DNA from: JACCZR01 sp963830065
GTDB lineage: Bacteria > Actinomycetota > Thermoleophilia > Solirubrobacterales > Thermoleophilaceae
Direction of reading: 5' to 3'
Length of the DNA: 64,000 nt
Assembly: GCA_963830065.1 (NCBI GenBank)
Contig: CAWHLA010000009.1
Location: 1-64,000 of the forward strand
This document shows positions 8,964 to 17,861 of the stretch, piece after piece. The notes beneath the pieces are model-generated. The model was given only the letters and a program-made list of their open reading frames with translations. It did not search any database and had not been told where the DNA came from. Within the stretch, counting starts at the first letter, position 1, and every line of letters begins with the position of its first letter. The position numbers and the translations under genes were made by a program.

Positions 8964-9509
8964 ATGACCCTCGCCGAGCGCGTGGTGGCCCTGCACCGCG
9001 CGCTCGCGCGGCGCGGCATTCCGCACGCCTTCGGCGGAGCGGTGGCGCTGGCCTACTGCACGCTGGACCCGCGGGGGACCAGCGACATCGACCTGAACCT
9101 GTTCGTGCCGGCCGAGGATGCGGCCACGGGCCTGGCCGCGCTGCCCGAGGAGGTGGTCCAGCCGCCGGGAACCGAGGAGGTCATCGCCCGCGACGGCCAG
9201 GTGCGGCTGTGGTGGGACGACACCCCGCTCGACCTCTTCTTCAACTACGCCCCCGTGCACGAGGACGCGGCCCGCCACCGCCGCACCGTGCCGTTTGCCG
9301 ACACCCGCATCCCGGTGCTGGGCCCGACGGAGCTGGCCGTGTTCAAGGCGATGTTCGACCGCACGCGCGACTGGGCAGACATCGAGGCCATGGTCGCCGC
9401 CCGTAGCGTTGACACGGAAGCCGTGCGCACCGCCCTGGCGGACATGCTGGCCGCCGACGACGCGCGCTTCGCCCGCCTCGACGAGGCAGAGGCCAGGGCG
9501 GCGGCGTGA
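8964..9509 (+). CDS. Nucleotidyltransferase-fold protein, possible toxin of an XRE pair
   Basis: 181 aa. The nucleotidyltransferase signature is visible: FGGAVALAY, then TSDIDLNLFV carrying the paired Asp of the metal site, and a third acidic position in DTPLDLFFNY. The C-terminal half is helical (LAVFKAMFDRTRDWADIEAM), with the RDWxDI pattern common in AbiEii/MNT-like proteins. Starts ATG 8964, 4 bp after the XRE gene; the stop overlaps the GTG of gdhA. Toxic activity is inferred from context only. Confidence 0.75.
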   Translation: MTLAERVVALHRALARRGIPHAFGGAVALAYCTLDPRGTSDIDLNLFVPAEDAATGLAALPEEVVQPPGTEEVIARDGQVRLWWDDTPLDLFFNYAPVHEDAARHRRTVPFADTRIPVLGPTELAVFKAMFDRTRDWADIEAMVAARSVDTEAVRTALADMLAADDARFARLDEAEARAAA

Positions 9510-10855
9510 GCACCACCAACAAGGCGCTGGTCGACCACTTCGTGGCCGGCCTGGAGCGGCGCAACCCCCACGAGCCGGAGTTCCTGCAGGCCGTGCGGGA
9601 GTTCGCGACCCACGTGATGCCGCTGGTGCGCGACCGCGAGGACCTTCGCCGCGCCGAGATCCTGGAGCGGATGACCGAGCCCGACCGGATCGTGATCTTC
9701 CGCGTGACCTGGCAGGACGACGACGGGGGCATCCGCGCCGACCGCGCCTGGCGGGTGCAGTTCAACAACTCGCTGGGCCCCTACAAGGGCGGCCTGCGTT
9801 TCGGCACCGAGACCAACCTCTCTGTGCTGAAGTTCCTCGGCTTCGAGCAGACCTTCAAGAACGCGCTCACCGGCCTGCCGATGGGGGGCGCCAAGGGCGG
9901 CTCGAACTTCAACCCCAAGGGCAAGTCCGACGCCGAGGTCATGCGGTTCTGCCAGTCGCTGATGATCGAGCTGCACCGCCACATCGGCGAGGACGTGGAC
10001 ATCCCGGCGGGCGACATCGGGGTGGGCGAGCGCGAGATCGCGTGGCTGTTCGGCCAGTACAAGCGCATCCGCAACCGGTTCGGCGGCGTGCTCACGGGCA
10101 AGGGCCTGACCTTCGGCGGCAGCGCCGTGCGCACCGAGGCGACCGGCTACGGCGCGGTGTACTTCGCCCAGCGGATGCTCGAGCACGCCGGCGACGACCT
10201 GCAGGGCAAGACCTGCACGGTGTCGGGCTCGGGGAACGTGTCGATCTATTGCGCCGAGAAGCTCATCGAGCTGGGCGCCCGGGTGGTGACCATGTCGGAC
10301 TCGGGTGGCACCGTGCACGACCCCGACGGGGTGGACGAGGAGAAGCTGCGCTTCGTCAAGGAGCTGAAGCTCGAACGCCGCGGGCGCATCAGCGAGTACG
10401 CCGACGAGTTCGGCTGCGAGTACCTGGAGGGCGACCGCCCGTGGGGCGTGGAGTGCGACCTGGCCTTTCCCTGCGCCACCCAGAACGAGCTCGAGGAGCG
10501 GGACGCTCGCAAGCTGGTGAAGAACGGCTGCCGGGCGGTGGTCGAGGGGGCGAACATGCCGGCCACCTCGGAGGCGGCGGCGGTGTTGCGTGAGGCGAAG
10601 GTGCTCTTCGCTCCCGGCAAGGCCGCCAACGCCGGCGGCGTGGCCGTCTCCGGCCTCGAGCAGAGCCAGAACGCGGTCCGCATCGCGTGGAGCCGCGAGG
10701 AGGTCGACGAGCGGCTGCGCGAGATCATGGACGAGATACACCGCCAGTGCGTCGACCACGGCGGCGACGGCGAGTACGTGGACTACCCGCGCGGCGCCGA
10801 CCGGGCGTCGTTCGAGCGGGTGGCCGAGGCGATGCTCGCCTACGGCGCCGTGTAG
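9506..10855 (+). CDS. gdhA: Glutamate dehydrogenase (NADP-type)
   Basis: Reductive amination of 2-oxoglutarate to glutamate in the cytoplasm. 449 aa, the usual length of hexameric GdhA. Visible: substrate-binding PYKGGLRFG, the glycine-rich catalytic region GLPMGGAKGGSNF with the active-site Lys, the nucleotide-binding GSGNVSIYCAEKL, and C-terminal GKAANAGGVAVSGLEQSQN. Start GTG 9506 overlaps the stop of the preceding gene by 4 bp, so it may partly be read from the upstream pair's promoter. Intact frame. Confidence 0.95.
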   Translation: MSTTNKALVDHFVAGLERRNPHEPEFLQAVREFATHVMPLVRDREDLRRAEILERMTEPDRIVIFRVTWQDDDGGIRADRAWRVQFNNSLGPYKGGLRFGTETNLSVLKFLGFEQTFKNALTGLPMGGAKGGSNFNPKGKSDAEVMRFCQSLMIELHRHIGEDVDIPAGDIGVGEREIAWLFGQYKRIRNRFGGVLTGKGLTFGGSAVRTEATGYGAVYFAQRMLEHAGDDLQGKTCTVSGSGNVSIYCAEKLIELGARVVTMSDSGGTVHDPDGVDEEKLRFVKELKLERRGRISEYADEFGCEYLEGDRPWGVECDLAFPCATQNELEERDARKLVKNGCRAVVEGANMPATSEAAAVLREAKVLFAPGKAANAGGVAVSGLEQSQNAVRIAWSREEVDERLREIMDEIHRQCVDHGGDGEYVDYPRGADRASFERVAEAMLAYGAV

Positions 10856-10930
10856 GAACTTCCTTACCGACCTGACGCAGAGGCCGCTCCGGGCGTTTGT
10901 GGTGCAGAGACCCAAACCGAAGGAGCAGCT

Positions 10931-11365
10931 ATGCGCCGGATCTCTGCAGTGGCCGTGATGGGAGTGGTCGCCAGCCTCGCGCTGGTCGGGCCCGCCTCGG
11001 CGAAGACCGTCAGCGGCACCAACGGCGGTGACCGCCTCGGCGGCACCTCCAAGGCCGACACCATCAACGCCGGCGGCAACGACCGGTCAAGCCCGCTCAG
11101 GCCGTGACCGCGCTCGTGCCGGCCGGGGCCGCGACCGCGTCAACGGCGGCGCGGGCAACGACCGGCTGGCTGGCCAGGCCGGCTCCGACGTCATCAAGCT
11201 CGACGAGGACGACGTGATAGCCGACGTCGACCGAGGAGAGTGACCGCCAACGGCTCCTGTGAGACCGTCATCCGCGGGGGTACCCGCGACAGACGGCCAG
11301 GTGGCGCGACTGCCCTGAGGGCGGGCGTCACGAGGACGCCCGCCGCCCACAGCCAGGACAGCTAG
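10931..11365 (+). CDS. Secreted calcium-binding (RTX-like) repeat protein, frameshifted
   Basis: Signal peptide MRRISAVAVMGVVASLALV...PASA followed by nonapeptide-type repeats (GGDRLGGTSKADTINAGG, then GRDRVNGGAGNDRLAGQAGSD) typical of haemolysin-type Ca-binding proteins, and an ending with NGSCETVIR. The start has a good ribosome site (GAAGGAG, 5 nt upstream). Two frame changes are needed, near 11090 and 11240. The true stop is uncertain: TGA 11241-11243 uncorrected, TGA at 11317 just before a hairpin, or TAG 11365. Exported; role unknown. Confidence 0.7.
11320..11344 (+). terminator. 10-bp stem hairpin after the RTX-like gene
   Basis: Perfect repeat GGCGGGCGTC / GACGCCCGCC with a 5-nt loop, no U-tract. 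It sits at the 3' end of the secreted repeat gene, before the thioesterase gene, and suggests that coding ends at 11317 rather than 11365. Confidence 0.55.
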
Positions 11366-11422
11366 CCCCTGGGAGGGGGCTCCTACCGGCGGCGGCGGGC
11401 GCTAACTTGCCCGCCGCGCCGT

Positions 11423-11845
11423 ATGTCCCGCACCGACTACCCCCATTTCCTGGCCATCCCGACGCGGTGGCAGGACAACGACGTGTACGGGCACGTCAAC
11501 AACGTCGAGTACTACGCGTTCTTCGACACCGTGATCAATCATTGGCTGATCACCGAGGGCGCGCTCGACATCCACGCCGGCCAGACCATCGGGCTGTGCG
11601 CCGAGTCGCACTGCCGCTTCGACGCCCCGATCGTCTTCCCCGACGCCGTCGACGCCGGGCTGCGGGTCGGACGGCTGGGGCGCACCAGCGTCACCTACGA
11701 GATCGGCCTCTTCCTCCAGGGCGCCGAGGCGCCGGTGGCCGAGGGGTGGTTCGTGCACGTGTTCGTGGACCGCGACACGCGCCGGCCGGCCGAGATCCCT
11801 CCGTCCATCCGCGCCTGCCTCGAGCGCTTGGAGCCGAAGGCGTGA
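11423..11845 (+). CDS. 4-hydroxybenzoyl-CoA thioesterase-family acyl-CoA thioesterase
   Basis: Hot-dog fold thioesterase of 140 aa. The family signature WQDNDVYGHVNNVEYYAFFD (residues 16-35) contains the catalytic Asp and the oxyanion helix. It probably hydrolyses an acyl- or aroyl-CoA. A TAACTT box lies 14 nt before ATG 11423. Its stop (TGA 11843-11845) overlaps the GTG of the alcohol dehydrogenase, so the two are translationally coupled and may act in the same degradative route. Confidence 0.85.
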   Translation: MSRTDYPHFLAIPTRWQDNDVYGHVNNVEYYAFFDTVINHWLITEGALDIHAGQTIGLCAESHCRFDAPIVFPDAVDAGLRVGRLGRTSVTYEIGLFLQGAEAPVAEGWFVHVFVDRDTRRPAEIPPSIRACLERLEPKA

Positions 11846-12973
11846 AGACCCGCGGTGCCGTGCTCACCGAGATGGGCCTTCCGGCGCCCTACGCGCAGTC
11901 GCGCCCGCTGGAGGTGGCCGAGCTCGAGCTGGCGCCGCCGGGACCGGGGGAGATGCTGGTCAAGGTGGGGGCGGCCGGCCTGTGCCACTCCGACCTGTCC
12001 GTGATCGACGGCTCGCGCCCGCGCGTGATGCCCATGGTGCTGGGGCACGAGGCGGCCGGTGAGGTGGTTGAGCTGGGGCCCGAGGCCCACGGCTTCGAGC
12101 CGGGGGATCACGTCGGCCCTCTCGTTCGTGCCCACCTGCGGGGAGTGCCCCGAGTGCCGCGGCGGGCGTGCGGCGTTGTGCGTGCCGGGCGGCAAGGCGA
12201 ACGCCGCCGGGACGCTGCTGTCGGGCGACCACCGCTGGGGCGAGCGCGGCGGTGGGCCGCTGCACCATCACCTGGGCGTGTCGGCCTTCGCCGAGCACAT
12301 CGTGGTCAGCACCCACTCGGCGGTGAAGGTGCCCGACGCCCTGCCTTTCGAGGTGGCCGCACTGTTCGGCTGCGCGGTGCTGACCGGCGTGGGCGCAGTC
12401 GTCAACTCCGCCGACGTGCACACCGGCCAGAGCGTGGCGGTGTTCGGGCTGGGCGGCGTCGGCCTCGCTGCGCTGTTGGGGGCCCGGCTGGCCGGGGCGG
12501 GCACGCTGGTGGCCATCGATCGCATCCCCGAGAAGCTCGAACTGGCCCGCGAGCTGGGCGCCACCCACACGGTGCTCGCCGGCGACGACGTGGTCGAGCA
12601 GGTCCGGGAGGCCACCCACGGCCTCGGGCCCGACCACGCGCTGGAGACCGTGGGCAGCGAGAAGGTGCTGGCCGACGCCTACGCCGCCACGCGCCGCGGC
12701 GGGACCACCGTCACCGTCGGCCTCCCACACCCCGACAAGCAGCTATCGATCCCCGCCGTCTCCCTGGTCACCGAGGAGCGCACCCTGAAGGGCTCGTACC
12801 TGGGCTCGTGCAACCCGCCGGTGGATGTGCCGCGCTTCGTGGACCTGCACCTGGAGGGCCGGCTGCCCGTGGAGCGCCTGCTCACCCACCGCCTGTCCCT
12901 CGACGAACTGAACGAGGGCTTCGACCGCCTGGCCGCGGGCGAGTGCGTGCGCCAGGCCGTGGTGTTCGATTAG
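11842..12973 (+). CDS. Zinc-dependent alcohol dehydrogenase, one frameshift
   Basis: MDR-family NAD(P)-dependent alcohol dehydrogenase. N-terminal part: catalytic-zinc Cys in GLCHSDLSV, then VLGHEAAGEVVELGP. After a frame change at about 12110 (GDHV to ALSFVPTCGECPEC) come the structural-zinc Cys cluster CGECPEC...ALC and the Rossmann motif VFGLGGVGLAALLGA. C-terminal SYLGSCNPPVDVPRF resembles class III-like enzymes. Joined length is about 376 aa, right for the family. Starts GTG 11842. The frame break is a single-base indel in a GC-rich run. Confidence 0.85.
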
Positions 12974-13206
12974 GAGAGCAGGGCCAGCTTCGCCGAGCGG
13001 GGGAGCCGCTTGATCCGCGCCTCCTCGCGCATGGCCGCCGAACGGTCGGCCACCTCGAACACCCGCGCGAGCTCCACCGGCAGGCGGCTGCGGGTGTAGC
13101 GGCTCGCCTTGCCCGCGCGGTGGGCGGCCAGGCGCCGCTCCACGTCGTCGGTCCAGCCGCAGTACAGGCTGCCGTCGGCGCAGCGCAGCAGGTACACGAA
13201 CGCCAC
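12970..13206 (-). CDS. GIY-YIG domain protein (UPF0213/YhbQ-like)
   Basis: 78 aa single GIY-YIG nuclease-like domain: FVYLLRCADGSLYCGWTDD holds the GIY-YIG equivalents (VYLL and YCG), then ERRLAAHRAGKASRYTRSR with the conserved basic residues, and an E in MREEARIKRLPR. This stand-alone group is small and its cellular role is unsettled. Its stop overlaps the stop of the alcohol dehydrogenase by 4 bp, tail to tail. Confidence 0.88.
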   Translation of the reverse strand: MAFVYLLRCADGSLYCGWTDDVERRLAAHRAGKASRYTRSRLPVELARVFEVADRSAAMREEARIKRLPRSAKLALLS

Positions 13207-13213
13207 CGGGGCG

Positions 13214-13931
13214 CTAGCCGACGGCGAGGCCGCTCAAGTAGCAGTCGTACCCGAACACGTCCTCGGCCAGCGACCACTGAACCCGCACGGTCCTGCCCGA
13301 GGACTGCACCACGAACCCGGCCTGCCCCGAGTGGGCGGTGTCGTCGGCCGGGGTGTCGCCCACGTTGACCGACTGGTTGGGGTTCAGTTGGTTGTTCGTG
13401 TTTTCGTGCGTCAGCAGCGCCGCGCTGCCCGAGCGGTTGATCAGCACGAGGTCGACATCGCCGCCGGCGCAGCCGGCCCTGACCTCGAGCCCGGCGACGC
13501 TCGCCCGCACGGGCTGGGCGCCGGTGCTGTCGGAGCGGAAGCCGAAGGGGACCACTCGCACCCCGCCCAGGCTGCCGGCCGAAGCCGCGAACCCGGCGGC
13601 CTGCGCGGCGGGCACCGGGCCGAGCGTGCGCTCATTGACGTCCATGCCGGTGAGCGAGTCGTCCTCGATGTCGTTGCCGAGCAGGCGGCCGTTCTTGATG
13701 TCCGAGCCCGACAGCGATGCGTTGGCGATGTCACGCGCCCGACAGAGATGAGTTGGCGATGTCACGCCCCGACAGCCCGTTGTTGCGCACGTCCCTGCCG
13801 CGGATGGAGTTGTTGCGGATCTCCCGGCTGTCGATCGAGCCCGTCGCGGCGGCGTACCCCACCCCGCCGAGCGAGACGAACAGCGCCAGGCAGGCGACGG
13901 CCATGGCCGGGGAGGGCCTGGGGACCCTCAC
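13214..13931 (-). CDS. Secreted protein with SLSGxDI pentapeptide-like repeats, one frameshift
   Basis: N-terminal signal/anchor (MAVACLALFVSLGGVGYAA) followed by degenerate repeats of the form NNSIRGRDVRNNGLSGRDIA and NASLSGSDIKNGRLLGNDIE, then a C-terminal beta-rich domain of about 110 residues ending with a Cys (GYDCYLSGLAVG). Many related exported proteins of unknown role occur in Solirubrobacterales. The frame changes at about 13740, inside the repeats, where the DNA is itself nearly duplicated. GTG 13931 overlaps the stop of the WS/DGAT gene, so it is co-translated with it. Confidence 0.75.
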
Positions 13932-15454
13932 GTCTTGGCGTCGGCCTTCTTGGCCCCCGGCTTGCCGCCGTTCGGGGAGCGCGGGCGCTTCTTGCGCCCG
14001 ACGTAGACGCGCTCCAGCTCGTCCAGCGAGTCACGCGTGCCGTCCAGCAGGCCCCACGTGTCGTCCACCTGGTCCCGGTCGGCGATGATGCCGAAGTCCA
14101 TGTGGTCGCGGTAGCTCATCACCGTCATGTTGAGCCCCACCCCGTCGAGGATCGCCGACACCGGATAGAGCGCCTCGAGCTGGGCCCCGGCGCAGAACAG
14201 CGGCTCGCGCGGCCCAGGCACGTTCGAGATGACCAGGTTCAGCGGCGGCCGGGTCCGGCTCAGCAGCTCGATCGTGCTGCGCGCGGCCAGCGCCGCCACC
14301 GCCGGCGGGATGAACGCCGTGCCGTCGGTCAGCAGGCTCGCGGGGACCGCCTGATGGCGGGCCTTGGCGCTCATCAGCGAGGCGTGGGTCTTCTCCAGCC
14401 GCTTTCGCGGGTCCTTCTCGTTGGTGGGGATCTCGACGATCATCGTCCCCACCCGGTTCCCGAACTCGCCCTGCTCGGCCTCCGTGCGCACCGACACCGG
14501 GATCATCGCCAGCAGCGGGTCGGAGGGAAGGTCGTCGCGCTCGATCAGGTAGTCGCGCACCGCGCTGGTGCACAGCGCCACCACGACGTCGTTGACGGTG
14601 GTGCCGGCAGCGTCCTTGACCGCCTTGACGGTGTCCAGCGAGACCTGCCCGCACGACAGCCGCCGGTGCGGGGATATGCGCCCGTTGAAGTGGGTCCGCG
14701 GCGCGTGGGAGGTGCTCGACTCGAGCGCCTCGGCCGGCACGTCGCCGGCGATGCGCCGCCGCAGCCCGCTGAGGCCCTTGGACAGGGTCGTGACGCCCGG
14801 GATGGCGGTCGCCCCTGGGAAGTCGGTCATGTTGGGCAGAACTCCGGGCACCGCCCGGAGCGCACGCACGGGTTGGCCGGGTAGGCCCATCACGCCACGT
14901 CCCAGCATCTCGAGATCGCTGGGCACGCGCTCGCCGTGGTACTCGTCTTCGGGCGGCTCGATTTCGCGCCCCTCGGGGCTGGGGTCGAGGATCGCGGAGA
15001 GGATCTCGTTGCCCGACACGCCGTCCACCGCGGCGTGGTGCACCTTGTTGAAGAGGGCCACGCGCCCGTCCTCGAGGCCCTGGATCACGTACAGCTCCCA
15101 CAGCGGCCGCGTGCGGTCCAGCGGCCGGGCGTGCAGGCGCGCGACGGTCTCGCACAGTTGGGCCATGGTGCCCGGGGGCGGAATGGCCGACTCGCGAATG
15201 TGGAAATCGAGGTTGAAGTCGGGGTCCTCGACCCAGTAGGGCTGGTCGAGCCCGAAGGGGACGTTGGCCAGCTTCCAGCGGAACGGGGGAAGCAGGTGCA
15301 GCCGCTCGGAGAGCATGCGGCAGATGTCCTCCGAGCGCAGGTCGCCATTTGGCGCAGTGGACGGGTCGTAGATGGCCAGGCTGGCCACGTGGCCGTACGT
15401 CCTCGGGTTCTCTATGGCCAGGAACTGCGCGTCAAGGCTCGACAGCTGCTTCAT
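13928..15454 (-). CDS. Wax ester synthase/diacylglycerol O-acyltransferase, second copy
   Basis: 508 aa, paralogue of the enzyme at 7154-8617. Active-site HHAAVDG (residues about 138-144), PLWELYVIQGL, NDVVVALCTSAVRDYL and NLVISNVPGP are all present. A basic C-terminal tail (GRKKRPRSPNGGKPGAKKAD) is absent from the first copy and could help membrane or lipid-droplet contact. The ribosome site GAGGAGAGGAG precedes ATG 15454. Downstream in the same unit is the repeat protein, by GTGA overlap. Confidence 0.92.
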   Translation of the reverse strand: MKQLSSLDAQFLAIENPRTYGHVASLAIYDPSTAPNGDLRSEDICRMLSERLHLLPPFRWKLANVPFGLDQPYWVEDPDFNLDFHIRESAIPPPGTMAQLCETVARLHARPLDRTRPLWELYVIQGLEDGRVALFNKVHHAAVDGVSGNEILSAILDPSPEGREIEPPEDEYHGERVPSDLEMLGRGVMGLPGQPVRALRAVPGVLPNMTDFPGATAIPGVTTLSKGLSGLRRRIAGDVPAEALESSTSHAPRTHFNGRISPHRRLSCGQVSLDTVKAVKDAAGTTVNDVVVALCTSAVRDYLIERDDLPSDPLLAMIPVSVRTEAEQGEFGNRVGTMIVEIPTNEKDPRKRLEKTHASLMSAKARHQAVPASLLTDGTAFIPPAVAALAARSTIELLSRTRPPLNLVISNVPGPREPLFCAGAQLEALYPVSAILDGVGLNMTVMSYRDHMDFGIIADRDQVDDTWGLLDGTRDSLDELERVYVGRKKRPRSPNGGKPGAKKADAKT

Positions 15455-15476
15455 CCTGCTCCTCTCCTCTTAGGAG

Positions 15477-16490
15477 TCACCTTCCCACACCGCCGTCGTC
15501 CTCAACACTGCGATGGCCGCGCAGCGAGCCCGCGTGGGCCTTCGCCTCCGGGTCCTTCCGCACCTTGAGCAGGCTCGCGACGGTGGTGACCGTCAGCACG
15601 ATCGCGATCACGACCAGCGAGAAGCCGGTCGAGATCTCGGGCACCGACTTGTCGATGTCGGTGTGGCCGAAGTGCAGGATCAGCTTGACCCCGATGAAGG
15701 CCAGGATCAGCGCGAGCCCGGTGGACAGGTACACCAGCCGGTCGAGCAGGCCCGAGACCAGGAAGAACAGGGCGCGCAGGCCGAGCAACGCGAAGGCGTT
15801 GGCGGTGAAGACGATGAACGCCTCCTCGGTGACGCCGAAGACGGCGGGGATCGAGTCCAGCGCGAACAGCAGGTCGGTGCTGCCGATCGACAACAGGACC
15901 AGGAACAGCGGCGTGGCCACGCGCGCCCCCCGCACCTTGGTGAACAGCTTGCCGGCGTCGTACTGGTCGGTGAAGGCGAAGCGCTTGCGGGCGAAGCTCA
16001 CCAGCGCGTTGTCCTCGACCGACGGGTCCTCCTCGCGATGGCGGAAGAGCTGGACCGCGGTGAAGATCAGCAGCAGCCCGAACAGCAGGAACATGAACGA
16101 GAAGGTCGAGATCAGCGCGGCGCCCAGGGCGATGAAGATCGCGCGCAGGATCAGCGCGGCCAGGATCCCGAAGGTGAGCACCCGCTGCTGGTGCTCGGGG
16201 GGCACCGCGAACGTGGTCATGATGATCACGAACACGAAGAGGTTGTCCACGGACAGGCTCTTCTCGACGATGTAGCCGGCGAAGTACTGGCTGCCGAAGT
16301 CCCAGCCCGCGATCACCCCGAAGACGACGCCGAAGCTGAGCGCGATGCTGATGTAGAAGACCGACCACAGCGTCGCCTCGCGGAACTCGACCGCATGCGG
16401 ACGCCGGCCCGACACGAACAGGTCGAGGAAGAACAACGCGCCTATGAGGCCGAGCGTCGCCGCCCATCCCGCCGCAGTCACCTCGAGCAT
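15477..16490 (-). CDS. TerC family integral membrane protein (Alx/TerC-like)
   Basis: TerC/Alx proteins are membrane ion transporters linked to manganese export, pH or tellurite response. About 337 aa with some nine hydrophobic segments. Family blocks: GYIVEKSLSVDNLFVFVII (acidic Asp in membrane), and LLSIGSTDLLFALDSIPAVF with the paired Asp. ATG 16490 is chosen because TACGGT stands 7 nt upstream, a leaderless promoter; the longer ORF start at 16580 reads into the divergent gene. Confidence 0.9.
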   Translation of the reverse strand: MLEVTAAGWAATLGLIGALFFLDLFVSGRRPHAVEFREATLWSVFYISIALSFGVVFGVIAGWDFGSQYFAGYIVEKSLSVDNLFVFVIIMTTFAVPPEHQQRVLTFGILAALILRAIFIALGAALISTFSFMFLLFGLLLIFTAVQLFRHREEDPSVEDNALVSFARKRFAFTDQYDAGKLFTKVRGARVATPLFLVLLSIGSTDLLFALDSIPAVFGVTEEAFIVFTANAFALLGLRALFFLVSGLLDRLVYLSTGLALILAFIGVKLILHFGHTDIDKSVPEISTGFSLVVIAIVLTVTTVASLLKVRKDPEAKAHAGSLRGHRSVEDDGGVGR

Positions 16491-16497
16491 TCGGGTC

Positions 16498-16507
16498 ACC
16501 GTAGTGT
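16498..16507. promoter_or_regulatory. Overlapping divergent leaderless -10 boxes (terC-like gene / deazaflavin reductase)
   Basis: TACGGT on the minus strand (16503-16498) lies 7 nt before ATG 16490. TAGTGT on the plus strand (16502-16507) lies 8 nt before GTG 16516. The two boxes share two bases, so the promoters probably compete. Confidence 0.6.
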
Positions 16508-16515
16508 GTGTGCCC

Positions 16516-16965
16516 GTGGGCATTCGTGACATCGGCGACCGCTCGTGGCCGCTGCTGAAGCGGCTGGCCGGGTTCCACACCGGCGCCTACCGGGTCACCG
16601 GTGGGCTGGTCGGGCACCGCGTCCCCGGCCTGCCGCAGATGCTGCTGCTCGACCACGTCGGGGCCAAGAGCGGGGTGAAGCGCACCATGCCGCTGGCCTA
16701 CGCGCGCGACGGCGAGGACTTGGTGTTGGTGGCCTCCAAGGGCGGGCACCCGAAGAACCCCGCCTGGTTCTACAACCTGAAGGCCAACCCCGACACCACG
16801 GTGCAGGTGGGACGCGAGAAGCGCCGGGTCCACGCCCGGCTGGCGGCGCCCGAGGAGCGCGATCGGCTGTGGGCCAAGGCGGACGCCGAGTGGCCGGACT
16901 TCAAGACCTACCGCGCGCGGACCGACCGCGAGATCCCACTGGTCGTATTGGAGCCGCGAGGCTAG
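16516..16965 (+). CDS. Deazaflavin (F420)-dependent nitroreductase-family protein (DDN-like)
   Basis: About 149 aa, split beta-barrel of the Ddn/FDOR-A group that binds F420. Visible family blocks: LLLDHVGAKSGVKRTMPLAY, then LVASKGGHPKNPAWFYNLKA, and a C-terminal WPDFKTYRARTDREIPLVVL. Substrates range from quinones to nitro compounds. GTG 16516 fits the leaderless box; GTG 16504 and 16510 are alternatives in the same frame. It implies F420 in this organism, as expected for actinobacteria. Confidence 0.85.
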   Translation: MGIRDIGDRSWPLLKRLAGFHTGAYRVTGGLVGHRVPGLPQMLLLDHVGAKSGVKRTMPLAYARDGEDLVLVASKGGHPKNPAWFYNLKANPDTTVQVGREKRRVHARLAAPEERDRLWAKADAEWPDFKTYRARTDREIPLVVLEPRG

Positions 16966-16968
16966 ACT
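16963..16968 (+). promoter_or_regulatory. Leaderless -10 box TAGACT of the dioxygenase gene
   Basis: TAGACT overlaps the stop of the preceding gene and stands 8 nt before GTG 16977. Confidence 0.5.
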
Positions 16969-16976
16969 TACTATTT

Positions 16977-17861
16977 GTGAGTACAACTACCGCCGCACCA
17001 ACCCTCCCGCAGACCCTCCGCTTGGGGCCCGTCCACCTGGTGGTCACCGATCTCCCGCGCTCGATGGACTTCTACAAGCGCTCGATCGGCCTCCGCGAGC
17101 AGGGCCCGGGCAGACTCGGCGCCGGAGGCGAGGACCTTCTCGTCCTCTCCGAGGCGCCGGATGCGCGCCCGGCCGGGCGCCACGCCGGCCTGTACCACTT
17201 CGCTCTGCTGCACCCCTCTCGGCTGGAGCTGGCCCGGGCGGCCCGGCGGCTGCTCGAGACCGGCACGCCGATCAGCGGGGCCTCCGACCACGGCATCTCG
17301 GAGGCGATCTACCTCCCCGACCCCGACGGCAACGGCATCGAGCTGGCCGCGGACCGGGGCCGCGAGCGCTGGGGCGACCTGACCGACCCCAAGACCATCG
17401 GCCCCGCGCCGCTCGACATGGCCGACCTCCTCTCCCTGACCGACGCCGAGGAGCTGAAGCCCGAGGCGGACGCCGGTCTGGTGGTGGGCCACCTGCACCT
17501 GCACGTGGGCGACATCGACCGCGCCCTGGCCTTCTACCGCGACCTGGTGGGCTTCGAGGTGATGACGCAGTTCCCCAGCGCGGCCTTCATCGCCGCAGGG
17601 GGCTACCACCACCACCTGGGCCTGAACACCTGGCGCGGTGAGGGCGTCCCGGGCGCGCCACCCGACGTCGTTGGGCTGCGGCGGTGGACGATCGTGCTCG
17701 ACGGGCCCGAGTCGCTCGCCGAGCTGCGCGGGCGCCTGGAAGCGGGCGGCGTCGGGGTGGCCGACGCCGACGGCGGCCTGCTGGCCGCGGACCCGTGGGG
17801 CAACCGCGTGCGGTTCGAAGGCCTCGCTTCCTCCGGGGAGAGAGGAAGCGAGGCCATCTAG
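16977..17861 (+). CDS. VOC-family protein, CatE-like catechol-2,3-dioxygenase
   Basis: 294 aa with two vicinal-oxygen-chelate halves. First half: LGPVHLVVTDLPRSMDFYKR and LPDPDGNGIELAADR. Second half: VGHLHLHVGDIDRALAFYRD, GYHHHLGLNTWRG and DPWGNRVRF. Metal ligands fit His in VGHLHLH and GYHHH and the Glu near NGIEL. The layout matches Bacillus CatE-type extradiol dioxygenases, which open catechol; other VOC functions remain possible. Start GTG 16977 (STTTAAPTLPQ). A long hairpin lies over its 3' end. Confidence 0.82.
   Translation: MSTTTAAPTLPQTLRLGPVHLVVTDLPRSMDFYKRSIGLREQGPGRLGAGGEDLLVLSEAPDARPAGRHAGLYHFALLHPSRLELARAARRLLETGTPISGASDHGISEAIYLPDPDGNGIELAADRGRERWGDLTDPKTIGPAPLDMADLLSLTDAEELKPEADAGLVVGHLHLHVGDIDRALAFYRDLVGFEVMTQFPSAAFIAAGGYHHHLGLNTWRGEGVPGAPPDVVGLRRWTIVLDGPESLAELRGRLEAGGVGVADADGGLLAADPWGNRVRFEGLASSGERGSEAI
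17820..17855 (+). terminator. 14-bp perfect stem hairpin inside the 3' end of the dioxygenase gene
   Basis: GGCCTCGCTTCCTC (17820-17833) and GAGGAAGCGAGGCC (17842-17855) pair perfectly with an 8-nt loop. The stem is translated as the last residues before TAG 17859-17861. There is no U-tract. It fits a hairpin-only actinobacterial terminator or an mRNA stabiliser. Confidence 0.7.

Noticed and set aside
9245..10915. 556-aa minus-strand ORF
   Set aside because: Antisense shadow of gdhA and the preceding gene; composition typical of reverse-frame GC-rich reading.
13720..13775. Duplicated DNA segment as an insertion scar
   Set aside because: The near-repeat codes for consecutive SLSGxDI repeats of the exported protein and is expected from the protein repeat.
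13109..14884. 591-aa plus-strand ORF
   Set aside because: Antisense to the repeat protein and WS/DGAT, no recognisable motif.
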